DNA from: Dentipellis sp. KUC8613
Lineage: Eukaryota; Basidiomycota; Agaricomycetes; Russulales; Hericiaceae
NCBI GenBank assembly: GCA_002286715.1
Contig: NSJX01000007.1
Location: forward strand, 850,499-914,498
Direction of reading: 5' to 3'
Length of the DNA stretch: 64,000 nt
The position numbers and the translations under genes are program-made. Under the pieces are notes generated by a model. The model saw nothing but the letters and a program-made list of their open reading frames with translations. It did not search any database and was not told where the DNA came from. This document shows, piece by piece, positions 10,507 to 23,104 of the stretch (positions are counted from its first letter, which is position 1; the number at the start of each line of letters is the position of its first letter).

Positions 10507-12737
10507 ATGACTACCCAGTTCGACAGGATATTCCATGGGCTCTCTACGGATGTTGGAAGTGCGTGTACTTGTTACTTACCAAAACTCATCCACTCACTAC
10601 TTTTACAGAGTTCCGTGTAGCCGCCAGTGGTATGGCATGGAAAGCAGAGGAACGTGGCGATTCAATTGCTCTGTCCTCTGCGGAGATAAAATGGGTGCAA
10701 TGGCTCCGAGTTGCGAGGGGCTTCCAGCTGAGGGTGGGTCTGAAGGATCGCAGGAAGGAGACGTTTGACGGGTTTGAGCGCGAGGTGAGTTCGCACTGAG
10801 TTCGCGATACATCTGGTGGATGTTGACAAAATTGCAGGATCACGACAAACTCGCTAGTATCCTCAAGCAACATTTTGGTGTTATCCTGGAGTCTCAGGAA
10901 GTCTCATTCAAAGGCTGGAACTGGGGAATCACAGACTTCCGAGGTACGAGTGCTGACATGTTGGCCGAGCGTGGGTTGGGGACTGATTCTCCGTTTCAGG
11001 TGACGACCTTGCATTCCTGGTCTCAAACAAGACTTCTTTCGAACTCCCTCTGCAAAATGTCGCAAACTCTAACATTGCTGGACGAACTGAAGTGTCTCTG
11101 GAGTTCTTGAACCCTTCAGGCGCGGATCAAAGGCCGGCCAAGGGTGCTCCAGACGAGATGGTCGAAATACGCTTCTTTGTTCCCGGCACAAGTACGCGCG
11201 TCCACGCTTCAGACGCCGGCTCTCAGAAGTCGGATGCGGAGGATGACGGTGAGGAAATCAGCGCCGCTCAGGCGTTCCACGACTCCATAAAGGAGAAGGC
11301 GGAGCTTGGGCAAGTGACCGGCAACATGATCCTGAGCTTTGAGGAGGTCCTGGTGCTTACGCCCAGAGGACGTTACGATGTTGACATGTTCCCCGACTTC
11401 TTGCGACTGCGGGGCAAGACGTACGACTACAAAATTGCATACTCAAGCATCTCAAGACTATTCCTTCTTCCCAAGGACGACCTTCACGTCTTGTTCATCG
11501 TATGTTGCTATTTTTGGCTACTGCTGGATAGACCTCATCATGGGAATGCAGCTCTACCTCAACAACCCTATCCGCCAAGGCCAGACAAAGTACCAGTACC
11601 TTGTCATGCAGTTCAGCCGAGAGGAAGAGACGACAGCGGAGCTCAACATGGAAGAGTACGTTCATATCTCTGGACCGCTAGTTCTGACCATGCTAAGATA
11701 AGCAACAGAGATGAAATTGCGAAGTACGACCGTCTGAACAAGAAGTACGACGACCCTACTTTCGAGGTCGTTTCCAGCGTCTTCCGTGCTCTCTCCAAGA
11801 AAAAGATCATCAGCGCCGGAAAATTCTCGAGGTGAGTCTAACTGGCGAATCTGCATAAGTCGAGCGGCAACCAATAGCGTCTATAGCCGCAACGGTCATC
11901 CTGGTCTGAAGGCCAATCTCAAGGCCGTACAAGGCGATCTCTACATGCTCGACAAGTTCATCTTCTTCGTGTCCAAGCAGCCCGTCCTCATCGAATTCTC
12001 TGACATCCACCAAATCATCTTCTCCCGCCTGGGCACGGCCATGGGCGCCGCCGCGGCGCGCACATTCGACATGAAGGTCGTCACGCAGAGCGGCCCGGAG
12101 TACACCTTCACGTCGATCAACAAGGAGGAGTATGACAGGACGGACGCGTTCTTGAAAGAGAAGAAGATCCGCGTGAAGAGCGACATGCTGACCGACCAGG
12201 ATATCCTGGCGGGTGCTGACGATTCTGATGAGGAGATGCAGAGCGTCGCGAGCGATGATGACGAGGAGCCCCACGTGAAGCGCACCGGCGACGACGATGA
12301 CGATAGTGAAGAGGGTGAGTGTTGAGACACTTTGACATTTGAGTAAACACACTGACAGCGCACCTTCAGATGAGGACTTCCAAGCATCATCGTCCGACGA
12401 AGGTTCGCCCTCGGACTCGGACTCAGACGACGAAGGCGGTGCAACGGCGTCCGATGCCAGCGGCGACAGGGAGTTCACCAAGCCCAAGAAGACCAAAGAG
12501 AAGGGTAAAGCGCCTGCGAAAGAGGGTGCCAAAAAGAAAGCCGACACCAACGGCGACAAGCCGAAGAAGGCTACGAAGCCTGCACCCAAAAAGGACGACG
12601 ATGACGACGTTATGGATATCGACGAGCCTCCGAAGCCTAAACCCAAGCCCAAGCCGAGACCAGTGGCGAAGTCCAAGGCCAAGGAGGACGGCGAGGACGG
12701 TCCGGCGAGAAAGAAGCTTAAAAAGTCGGAAGATTAA
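10507..12737 (+). CDS. POB3: FACT complex subunit Pob3 (SSRP1 homologue without HMG box)
   Basis: Exons 10507-10558, 10609-10784, 10838-10943, 11000-11499, 11552-11655, 11709-11831, 11878-12314 and 12370-12737 give 621 aa. The N-terminal domain begins with FDRIFHGLSTDVGKFRVAAS; the middle double PH-like module includes RGRYDVDMFPDFLRLRGKTY and LYMLDKFIFFVSKQPVLIEF. The acidic tail (from about residue 480) and the Lys/Pro-rich C-terminus replace the HMG box of animal SSRP1, as in all fungal Pob3. With Spt16 it forms FACT, which handles H2A-H2B and H3-H4 during transcription and replication. Nuclear; a basic RKKLKK segment near the end may serve as localisation signal. Confidence 0.96.
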
Positions 12738-13034
12738 GTAGTTATTCGCTGTCGTTCCTGCTCCTTTCTCCCTTCGTGTTTAGTTCTTGTATCGTTGCTT
12801 TGCAGTTTGCACCTGTATCATTGTGATCTAATCTTCTAGTCATATAATATTCCCGCCCGAAATCCGAGCCCAATGATAAATACAGTAGTAGATGTGGATA
12901 CAGATAGTCTGGTAAGAAGGCATCAAATCAAAAAGAGTGTCAAACAGAACTATACTGTATGGTGAACAGATGATGCGGGTATATAACAGTGATTAGTGTT
13001 GTCGGAGAAAAAAAGCCGAAATCCTGTAGGCTGA

Positions 13035-16000
13035 TTAACGTTTGTACAAAAGAGAGCCGGGTGCAAACACATCAGTATCTGGAGGCATAGCTGTGAAGCC
13101 GGGCTGGGGAGCAGAAACATTGACTAGAGGTTGCGCTGGTCGCTGCCCCTTCCGAGTTCCGGCTCGGGAAAGGCCCTTGTTCGGTGCCCCTCCGCTAGGT
13201 GCTGAGTTGACGATAACATTACGCTCCTGGTTGATAATATACGACTATGAAAACAGTGATTGAGCTGACGGGTCAGTCGACGAAGCAAAAATACCACGTA
13301 CCCGAGCAACTAGTAGCTTTTCCAACCAATTTTGACCTTCCGTCTCACCACATGAGAAGATATGTACATAATCAGAAGCATTTTCGAAAAAGGTCAGGTT
13401 GTCCGTGGACTTGACAGCAAAGACAAACGCCTTCGGAGCTTTGTGCGGACGAGTGACCTGATAGGCGTCGAAGTTCGACAGCGAACAGAGGAACGTCGAA
13501 TCCTTGCCCTGAGGTATGGCAATCAATATTTGTGGACAAATTGCACAGTAAATGAACGTACCGTGTCGCGCTTCGACAAGAAAAGACTGTGTTCTCTCAA
13601 TTCGAGCCACCTCTTATTCCATTTTCCACGTTTACTCTCCCATTCGACGTAGCCGCTGAAGACGGGAGAGCTAGATGGCATAGCCTGCAATTAACGTCAA
13701 TTTGCATCTTCTGGTGCTCGGCAGGATACAAACGTACACTCGGATGCAGAAGGGCTGCTAGCGCAGTTTTCCGTGCTACAAGCATGTTCACAGTCCGATC
13801 TTTGTCCCACGAGTTGACGACGTCGGCGACAACCTCGTAGTTTCGAATTGGACGCTCTGAGAAAAAGTTAGATGCAAGAAGACGTCCAACGCAGTATCAA
13901 ACATGCAGACACGTACCCATGCCAAAGTCCTGCGCCACCTCGTACAGCATCCAACCGCCCGAACCAACCCACTGGTCAAGTTGGGCCTGCCGATCGAGCA
14001 TCTCGATGACCTCCTTAGACGTCGTCGTCGGCCCGATCTCCATCATATTGAACCTCTGCATATCACCCACGAACACCCGCTGCTGCCACGCAACCTGGCC
14101 TTTCGGCTCGTGCGATGCCGACTGCGTGGAAGGCTTGGGCTGAGCGAGGTTGGAGAGCACTTCCGCAGGAGGCAGAGGCGGCATGGGTGGTCTATGCGAT
14201 CGCCCCTCGTTATCGACGGACGTGCGCCCGGAAGTCGAGCTGGATCTCGCTTCCTCCGCTGGCCGCCTGACAGACCTGCTCCGCTGGGGGCCACCAGCTG
14301 ATGTCATCGACCGACTGGGCATCGTCTGCGAGCCGCTGGCCGGCGCCTCCTCCCGATGGGTTCTTCGTGCAGAGGTGGCGCTCCTGCCGAGCCTTTGACC
14401 GCTCATAGGAGGGGCCGATGTGGGCGTGGATAGTGCGTGGTCCGGCATATTCGTGCGATGGAATGACCTCATGGGCTTCAAGGTCCTCTCCCGCGCGCCA
14501 TGTTCATCCACCCCAGATCCATGTGTACGAGGAGCCGAAGACGAACTCACATACGCAGCATCGTTGTCCGTCTGCCCGGGGTACTTCCTGTCGCGGAACG
14601 CAGTGGGCGGAGCATCCGTCAATTGTACTCTTGACAGCTTCTCCGTTAAGGCGGCCAGGGCAGCCGGACGTGAGATATTGCCAGGCAACGTCTTGGTGCG
14701 TGGACGTCCAACGGGTGCCGGTGCCGGTGCGGACGCCACTGCACTCTGCAAAGCTGCGTCCTGATGCTGTGACATGCCAGCAGGGGACAGTGGTGACCGA
14801 GGAATGTCTCTTGATGGCCGGCGAGACGTGTCGCGTGACGAGCCCGTCGCTGCGTCGGCCGGCGATAATGCGCCCTGCTGTGCTCGACGGAGCGCACGGT
14901 CCCTCCTGCGCTGGTCTTTTTCATCACGCACTTGTCGGCGAATGGTACGTTGGGCTTTTAGTGCCGTTGGGATGCGTTGTGCGAGAGGAACATCATCATC
15001 AGAACTATCGCCCTCTGCTTGAGGTGCTGGCGAAGCCCTAGACGAGGTCGACGGCGGCAGAGCAGCCGCACTTGGACGCCGCGATGCCGGCAGCTGAGCA
15101 GTGTCATCCTCGTCCTCAGACGCCTCGGATTCTTCTGAGGATGAGAATACGGGAATGCCATTATTTCGGCCATCCTTGCGATCGCCATCTCTACCATCCC
15201 GTCCTCCACCCCCGCTGCCGGACTCACCACCCGATCGACCGTTACCGAATCCCCCACTGCCACCATTGCGCCCAGACTGTCCACGCTGGTCCCGTCCGCC
15301 ACTCCCACGCCCTGCCTCACCTTCACTCGCGTGGGACCTTGACCCTCGGTAAGCCCCGTCGCCACCGTCCATAGCTTCGTCAGAGGTCGGATCGGATACC
15401 GATTCAAACTCATCTTCGTTGCTCGAGAACCATTCTTCGTCACCGTTCGAGAGCACAGAGACTCGATTGGCCGACGCAGATACGATTGACGCCCTTAGAG
15501 TATCGACTGAAGTACCAGGTTCGAAGTCATCCAGACCAGGGAATCCACCCGGCATAGAAGAGATTGAATTGTGCGGCGTGTGCCCAGGGCGGGGAGATAG
15601 CACGGGCGACGTCAGGTCAGCCTCCAGGTCATCGAGGTCTTGCGCAATGTTGCAAGCATCGAGAGAGCTATCATCCGCGCCGTACTCTGAGTGATCAGAC
15701 TCGGGGCTGTATCGTGATAACGCATCGCGAGTCGTGTCGATGGACTCAGGCGATGAGAAAGTGGGTGAGAAAGAGGTGGTCGACGAGAGGGAGGAGGACC
15801 TCGAGTGCGAAGGGGTGGAAAGTGCGGACAGTGTGTTGATGAAAGAAGAGAACATCTCGTCAGTGGGACGTTGCTCGCAGTGGCTGTCAGGTTCAAGGGC
15901 AGATGGTGACTGTACGAAGGACAGGCCTTCATCTCCGGGACTGAGCACGTGCGAAGGGATGTCCTCGTATGGCGGTTCTGCCACGTCTAAACCCACGCCA

Positions 16001-17370
16001 GAAACAGCATGGCGGGAGAGAGCACTCTCGTTCTGACTATGCAGGAGTTCCACATCAACACGAAGCGGTTCGGGAGGTGTGAACACAGGTTGCGGATCAT
16101 CGTTCGGAGGATTAACGGCGACAGATGGCTGTGGCTCTGGCGCAGGCGCAAGACTGGGCAGAGTCTCCATGTTCCATGGTTCTAAAGGCAGGCGTGCGCC
16201 TAGCGTTCCTTTCCGAGCCTGAATGTCGAAGCATGCCAATATTCCGAGAGTGAGACAAGTGCAAGTGTTAGATTCAAGATTTGGAACGCACCTTAATGGG
16301 GTATATGAAGTCGGACTCTGCCAATGTCCGTAAGGAAGGGAGCGAGGGTCTCTGGGAGAAAGCAGGTCGAGCATGGGCCGGACGGACACGACGGCGGTGC
16401 AGCTCAATTGGAGGGACCGGCGGGAGTTGGTGCGGAGGAAGAGAGACAGGTGCGCTAATGGGTGAAGAAGGGTTTGTACGCGATCGACGCGAAGAAGTAG
16501 AGGGCGCCAAGGGCGAACGTAGCTCGGCGTCGGCAGACGCCGAAGGACTAGGCCGAAATCTGTCGTCCCATCCAGAGGAAACAGAACGCGATATGGACGG
16601 ACTAGCCATGGCAGAGGTCGACGTGAGGTTGGCGAACGGGTCTTCGTCGATGAGGTAGTCTGGTGGCGGGGAATCTCGAGGAGAAACTGGCTTGGACCGC
16701 GAATCCGAAGCAGCGCGATGCTGCGCAATGTAGGACGAAGTAGACTGTGATCGCCCTCGCGACTGAGGCCTCGGTGAAGGAGACACGAGAGGAATGTGAG
16801 GAGGATGCTGTAGGAACGTAGGTATAAGAATAGACTGTAGTGAAGGACGCTTCTTGGGCATCGTGACGCCCAATTGCGCGCCTTGTGTGCAATTTGAGTC
16901 CGACATGTCAGACGATGTGTATTCTACCTCGGATGAGGCTGCAAGACGGCCAGCGGATGATAGGAAAGTTGAAGGGAGTGTGATGGGTGAGTCAAACGAC
17001 TGCAACGGTAAAGAGATGAGTATACAGCATCCGTTAAGCGAGCCCGGTGGAACATGACGTGGTGGGGTGCGCAACGGCGAACGAACGCGTTCCTCCGACG
17101 ACTCTGGAGTTTGTGACGCGTGCAGAATGATCAAAGACTTACAGGGAACGATCCATCCACACTGAACACCGGCACAGCTCGATCGGCGAACTTGGTAGGA
17201 AACGCGAGCTGGTCAAACGACTCGGGGTAGGAGTCAAGATGGGACTGCTTTGCGGGATCGGCAAGGAGAGCGAAAGAGGGAAGAGGGAGAAGGATAAAGC
17301 AAGAAGAATCGGAAGGCCGGACGCTGGAAGGAGGTAGCCGGCGGGCGGTGGGCGGTTGCTGAGTGGACAT
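13035..17370 (-). CDS. RA and PH domain protein with long disordered N-terminus
   Basis: Exons 17370-17143, 17101-16292, 16218-13917, 13856-13738, 13684-13562, 13508-13302 and 13244-13035 give 1332 aa. Residues 1 to about 1040 are Ser/Pro-rich and probably disordered, with a Gly/Arg/Ser-rich block near 680-760. From about 1050 a ubiquitin-like Ras-association region is visible (QQRVFVGDMQRFNMMEIGPT, RPIRNYEVVADVVNSW), followed at about 1160-1263 by a PH domain (SGYVEWESKRGKWNKRWLEL; ENASDYVHIFSCGETEGQNW). The RA-PH tandem is the architecture of MRL/Grb7-type small-GTPase effectors. A role linking a Ras-like GTPase to the membrane and polarity is an inference. The 3' acceptor of exon 2 was chosen by phase (AG at 17102-17103). 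Confidence 0.85.
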
Positions 17371-18632
17371 GGCGGCCAATAAGTTTTCGGGTCGGAGGTG
17401 CGAACGGTTCAATCAGGGTGCAAATGCGAAATAACAAACCCTCGTCCCCGATCACGTAATATACCATCCTCCCTCGGCCTCTTGCGAGCTCTCCCAGCTG
17501 TACATGTCTGCGAAACATGTCCGTTCGTGAGCAACAGATGAGCGCAACCGTCAACCTGTCCTACTTGTAGCGACTCCTTCCCTGCACGCACGGCAAGGAA
17601 ACTTTAATCGACGCCCGCTTCGGAGACTCAGAAGGCAGGCACCGTGACGAGGGTCCGTGACCGTGGCCCTCGGCCATGCGGTTGGCCAGCGGACGTCCGC
17701 GCCTGGACCACACACTCTAAATCCCCCAAATCTCCCCCGGTCTCACACCGCTCTCACGACATTCCATCATCCCTAGAAAGCCTCCGATGACGAGCCAAAA
17801 GGCTAATTTTTCCAAGGTCGCAGAAGATCTCGCATTCTACCCTTGGGGGTGCTTACCCAGTGGTAAGTAATGGCATTGACAATCCGCGGACTTTCACACA
17901 GATCCGACCACTCCGTGTGAGCCAGGCTTACCATCGTTCGCCGCCCAATGAAACGCGCCCATGACACGTAAGTAGCGCCACCACGCGGATTTGACGATGA
18001 ATCCTCTGAATCGAGCTCATCGCCTCGTTTGACCCTCTGAATCATCGCCGGTTGTCTCGTAGCGCACGACGATCTGACAACGTCTGTCATGTCGCCTTGC
18101 GACACCAAGGATGGATTTCCCCGGTCACAGATTTCGAGGTTCGTCCTGCATAAAGATCTTGACTCACCATGGTTCTGTAGTTTTGGTTGTTGACATGGGA
18201 ACACCGTTGACGCGTTGCCATAACTTGTTCGCGCTTTCTCGGGCCAAAAGTCGGTGCGAGGCGTAGCGTCAGCACCTCTGCAATCAATAGCCTCAATTTG
18301 GAATGTACGAGTGCTACAAGCCAGTTATTTTACCGCAGGACTTTGGTCGGTTCGATACGGCGGCCTCATCGAACCCAGGTCTCTGTTGTAAAGTCCTGTA
18401 CATAGGCAGAAAGAATGCAATATATCTGTTGTCTACATACTGCACGTCATCGTATGGGAGGCTGAGCGCCTAGCACCAGCGGCTAAGCGCGACAATTACT
18501 GCGCGACAGTGCGCGACTACGATTCTATCATTTGCCTCAGTCAGTCGCACAACTACCGACTGCAGCAGACGGCTGCATAATTCGTCTTGCAGTTAAGGAA
18601 AATCTGTCGGTAGCGGTCTTCCTCCGACACGG
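17371..18632. other. Intergenic, about 1.26 kb
   Basis: Divergent upstream region of the RA-PH gene (minus) and the DCAF4-like gene (plus). Open frames here are short, lack phase-consistent splices and show no recognisable domain. I see no repeat or RNA gene. Confidence 0.5.
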
Positions 18633-20549
18633 ATGCCACGAGACCTCCCAGGATTCTACTTCGACCCAGTGAAAAACCGCTACTTTCCCCTCTCATCACA
18701 GCCGAAGTCAGCAAAAGAGTCAGCAAGCGCAGCTCGTTCAAAGCAGAGCAATAAAGCCGAAACCCAGTCGTCCTCGTCAGTCGTACTGAAAGCAAAAAAT
18801 GGCGGATCTCTGTATCATTCCTTGCAGACTGCTAGAGCTGCACGCAACGGGCGACTGAGGGAACGAGCTTTCCGGTGCGCACCGTCCTGGCTCTTCATCG
18901 TGAACTAGGTCGACTGATCACTCACGTTCCAGCGACATAGAAACATGCCAACTGGGGGAGACCTCTAGATGCGATACTGAAGCCTTTATCCCATACGGCC
19001 GGGCGAAGATCTTGGCGTCATGTGTACTCACTTTACGCCTGCTATCCTCGCCTTTCTGCTCACGTACAGGGGGGCGTCTAGATTGCTGTATATGACCGGA
19101 CAGTGCAGCACGTATTGGGCGATTCAGAGGGCTGGGTTTATGAGGTGTGTATCCCGCCTGGTCGTACGGAGTGCACTTAACACCGTGGCTTCTTCGAATT
19201 CGTCCCAGAGGACGCCAGCGACAACAATAAGCCCCCCAGACACAGGCATAGAGAGCCCCTTCGCGGCTGAAGCCAACTTGGGTTCCCGAGTTCGTCTCTC
19301 AGCGTCCATGTGCGAGTTGTCATTGAAAGAGACTAGATTTCTTCCATCTGCACTTCAGGACGCCAATATATGTGCGTGACGACATCTTGCTAGCGTCGCT
19401 GCTCCCCGCTCTAATTGCGGATTCTGTCGCAGAGCAACCTCATTCGGCCCTTCCTCCAATATCATGTATGGTGACTGGTCGACTCAGAAGTGCGAATGCC
19501 CATATCTGCGAGTGTTATTGATTGTGTGCTGAATTTGCGGCATTTTTACAGAGCCGTCTTCATCACACCAACCAGCCAACTCGTGCACGACGTATGGACC
19601 AGCCACTTTCAGGACAGAACGCTTGTGCTAGGTAATTTACATCACCTTCGCCCTCCCACTGGTCCCCCGAATCTGACTCTTTCCACAGGGATGCGCAAGC
19701 GAGCCATTTTATACCCGGACATCGAGTATTCGCACACGCACCACAAATTGCCCACAGGCAGCGACGTTCTGGCTGTACATCGGCTCCAGGTGCGCTTGCA
19801 ATCCCGTGCACCACGTCTCGTAGCGACTCACGCCGTCCTCACGGGACAGACCATGGTGTACACCGGCTCGCGGAATGGCTCAGTACACCGCTTCGACACC
19901 CGGGAGCCCACGCCATCTGGCCTTGCCCTCTTAGACGATAGGTTCTGCGAGGGCTCGAATTCGATCGTATACCTCAACGCCGTGGACGAGTGGCAGCTGG
20001 TCGTGGGCTCTGTGCGGGGGAACGTAAGTGCAACTCGACAATTTAACGACGTACCTTCGCTGAGCATGTCACTTCCTGCAGATCGAGCTCTTCGACCTGC
20101 GCTTCCCTCGCGGGTCACGTCCGATGCTGTCTCTGCACGGGCAGCCAAGCGGACATCAACTAGACCTCGTGCGTGGACTGTTTTCCTTGCTCACCTCACA
20201 ACCATTTTTGACTGACTGTCTTCGACATTGGCAGCCTCACGCGATCAGCCCATGCAACAAATACATCTTCGCCGCTGGCATCGACTCGCGCATTCGAGGC
20301 TGGTCTCTCCTCACCGGCCAGCCTCTCGGACCCACACCCTCCAGCACCTCGTCACCGATACCCATGTTCTCGTCACTCAGCTCAGACAACAACGGCCCCG
20401 TGCGCGCCAACCCATTCCGTGTCAACTTCGACGACTGCATCCTGACGTCGCTCCAGGTTGTTGAGATCGGGCATCAGACATGTTTGTATGCGACCTCTGG
20501 ACATCGCTTGTTTCGATTTTTTCTGGGGCAGCAATACATTGGTTCGTGA
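18633..20549 (+). CDS. DCAF4-like WD40 protein (putative CUL4-DDB1 substrate receptor)
   Basis: Ten exons, 18633-18874, 18933-19023, 19082-19144, 19209-19375, 19433-19465, 19552-19631, 19689-19789, 19850-20023, 20082-20168 and 20235-20549, give 450 aa. The N-terminus MPRDLPGFYFDPVKNRYFPL is the conserved opening of DCAF4/WDR21. WD-type blades follow: IAVYDRTVQHVLGDSEGWVY, SGSDVLAV-type spacing before YTGSRNGSVHRFDTR, LVVGSVRGNIELFDLRFPRG, and FAAGIDSRIRGWSLLTGQPL. DCAF4 proteins dock substrates on CUL4-DDB1 ubiquitin ligases. The intron at 19790-19849 is in frame and 60 nt long, so read-through would also be open; I spliced it because the blade spacing fits better. The exon at 19209-19375 is the least secure. 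Confidence 0.82.
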
Positions 20550-20942
20550 CGGTATTTATGCGCGTGAGACGAGTGATTGCTTTTGGATGGAAGACTGCGC
20601 GTGGGGCGAGAGTAATTATACATGCGTGCGTATGCGGGGTATTTATGACAGGATGCGGAATGCGGGGTGCGGGGGTGCGGGGAAGGTCGATCGACGAGAA
20701 ATTGCGGACGAGTATAAGAAAAGACCAGAAAGCCGAGATGCGATTTTGTTTCGAAAAGACAGAAGAGGCCACAGCGCCAGAGAACGAGGGGGAAAGACAA
20801 CACCACCAGCAAGACCCCCCAGCCGGTATTTCGAGCGCAAGACCACACAGAGTACAGCCCCAAGCCCCAAGCCTCAGCCCAAGCTCCCAGCCCCTCCGAG
20901 GCGACACCGGAGGCAAACTACCGCCGTCACTTACTTATAGAA

Positions 20943-22792
20943 TTATGCCTCCGTCCTCGATCCGCCTAGCAATTGTCTTTGGACGCCGGCGCCCGCCGGG
21001 AAGAGACATCCGGCAGCGTCTGCATGCTCCGAGTCCGAGGTGCCCACAGGCCTATAGCTAGGGGCTTGCACGCGCGCGCGATCGCCCCCGCCGGAAGGAT
21101 CTCCAGGCCCGGCATCTGTGGGGGCGATCTCATTGCGGCTGCGATGGCCCGGAAGCGGGCCCGAGGACGCGCGGATGTCGGGAGCGGGGGCGAGGTGGGG
21201 GTGGGGATGAGGATGGGGCGGGATGTTTTCTTTGTCCTCCTCGCCTGTGGGGTATGCAGCTATAGATGAGTAAGACATCGAAGGGTTAGGGGACACTTAC
21301 CGGTAGCTACTTGGCTGTGCTTGACCGAGGGCTCGCTTTGGTCGGAAGACGTTCGACTGCGATTGGCAGGTTGGAGGATATTTTCCTTCCATGTTCGGCG
21401 TAGACGGTGGACTAGGTCGTTCAAGTCTTTATAGCGGCATACAAAGGATATGGGCGGCGGTGGATGACGACTGAGATCGTGGTCGTCATGAGCCGTGCAG
21501 GTATTGTCCTCAGAAGGCGCAGACAAATTGAAACCGTGACCCTCTGGCTTCAAAGGAGATGCAGGAGGATCGTTGTACGTGGTATGCGATACCTGCCCGG
21601 GGATGCAGTAGCCTGTTGATCCCGGCGTTTCACCACTACTGTGGTTGCACGAAGCGAGTGCTTCCAGATCAGGAGTCGGAGTGTTGTTTTGAAGTTGATC
21701 AAGTGCGAGAGGTGGCAAGATGCTCGATGAATGCTCGTAGTGCGAACGATGGCCATCCGAATTGACAAGTATATGCGAGATACCAGGCAGCTGCTGAAGC
21801 TGACGTTGACCCTGCACTTCGGCCACAGACGGAGACTGAAACTCCGGAGAAGTATCGTCGCTCCTGCCAGGACCCAGAGAAGCAGGTCCATCATAGAATT
21901 TGTAAAACAAAGGGAGAGCTGGGGACCGAGTAGAATCGCGAGAGATGAGCGTAGAACACGAAGGCTGGCTGGCGTCGGGAAGCATCGAAGACTCAGAACC
22001 AGTAGGCGTATACAGAGAAGCATGGTCCTGCATTGATGAGAAGACGTATGGAGCAGACGGTCCCTGCCCAGCTGATGAGTGACCGCCGGGCCCAGATAGC
22101 ATGTGGGGAAGTTGAGAGAAGGTGTTCTGTTGGACTTGTTGGTCCCAGAACGACGGGCGCAAAGATATAGGATGCCCAGTATGAGGGTCGGTTGGCTCTC
22201 CAGCGCCTAGCCAGTGGCCTTCGTTTTGATAATGACCCGACGACGGCGACGTCGCCAATGCAGAGGATGATTTGGAAGAAGACTCTGAAAGGCAGGGTGT
22301 TGCATGGTCGGGGACTGAATCCTCCCTGCCGCCGGCGGGCTCGACAGCCTTCATGCTTCCAGGGTTGAGTACTGCCTGCGAAGCATACGAGCCTTTTCTA
22401 TTCGGGTTGTTATGCCGTTGGAACCACGCGCTGATCCATTTGATGTCTCTACAAGATCGTCAGTCACCCTCCATCCGTCAGCGTGTTCTAAGCAAACAGA
22501 GGCCCAGGCGACGGGAGGGTCGGATGCATGCAAGAACGAGAATCACGTACAGCCCAGTCTCGACAGACGCCAGCTGTTTTTGCGCAGCTGAGGGATGCGA
22601 AGTGTCTTCGTACAGCTTCTTCAGCACGCTCAGTTGCCATTCCGCTGCATAGACAGCTTTTGCGCGTCGTCTGCCCCCAGGCGGGGAGCTGGGTTCTTTT
22701 GTGTCATTTGTCTTGTTCCGCTCAGTGCTGAGGGGACCTGGCCTTTCTCGCTGGCGGCGAGCACGAAGCTGACGGCCACCCTGTGTGTCCAT
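20943..22792 (-). CDS. Homeodomain transcription factor
   Basis: Exons 22792-22551, 22448-21301 and 21259-20943 give 568 aa. The homeodomain is near the N-terminus (about residues 43-105), starting RRRAKAVYAAEWQLSVLKKL, with PSAAQKQLA in helix 2 and IKWISAWFQRHNNPNRKG in the recognition helix; the Trp-Phe pair and the basic end are characteristic, while the Asn51 region is divergent. The domain is split by an intron at 22449-22550. The remainder is Ser/Pro/His-rich and contains an RSRTSSDQSEPS region and KEN box-like DKENIPP near the end. Nuclear DNA-binding regulator; target genes cannot be inferred. The start at 22792 was preferred over upstream in-frame ATGs because it lies just before the domain. 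Gene tails of this and DCAF4 converge. Confidence 0.75.
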
Positions 22793-23104
22793 GATGTGGC
22801 GAGCGATTGGGAGTGGAATGAGGCTCGGAAACCAAAGAAAAGACGGGTACGCCGTGAGTCGGGTCAACATGCGCTGACTTGAAGAGTTCGGCAACGACCG
22901 TGCATGCCTGTCAACAAGTACACTCCGTCTATTGGATATCCTACAAAACTACATGGATAAACCAAGACTATACAGATGCGGGGAACCTGCGACATATAGC
23001 GAGAACACGTCGACTGTAGATCTGACACGAGATGTAAACCAATGCAGAGCCTCTCCGAGGAAACCAATGGGCTGCAATCAACGCGGCGCCGACTCGAAAA
23101 CGAG
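22793..23104. other. Intergenic, about 310 bp
   Basis: Holds the homeodomain gene promoter and the F-box gene 3'UTR. No coding or repeat signal seen. Confidence 0.5.

Noticed and set aside
11810..12682. Long antisense open frame (290 codons) opposite POB3
   Set aside because: It is the complement of the acidic, repetitive POB3 tail; no domain, and it overlaps well-supported exons.
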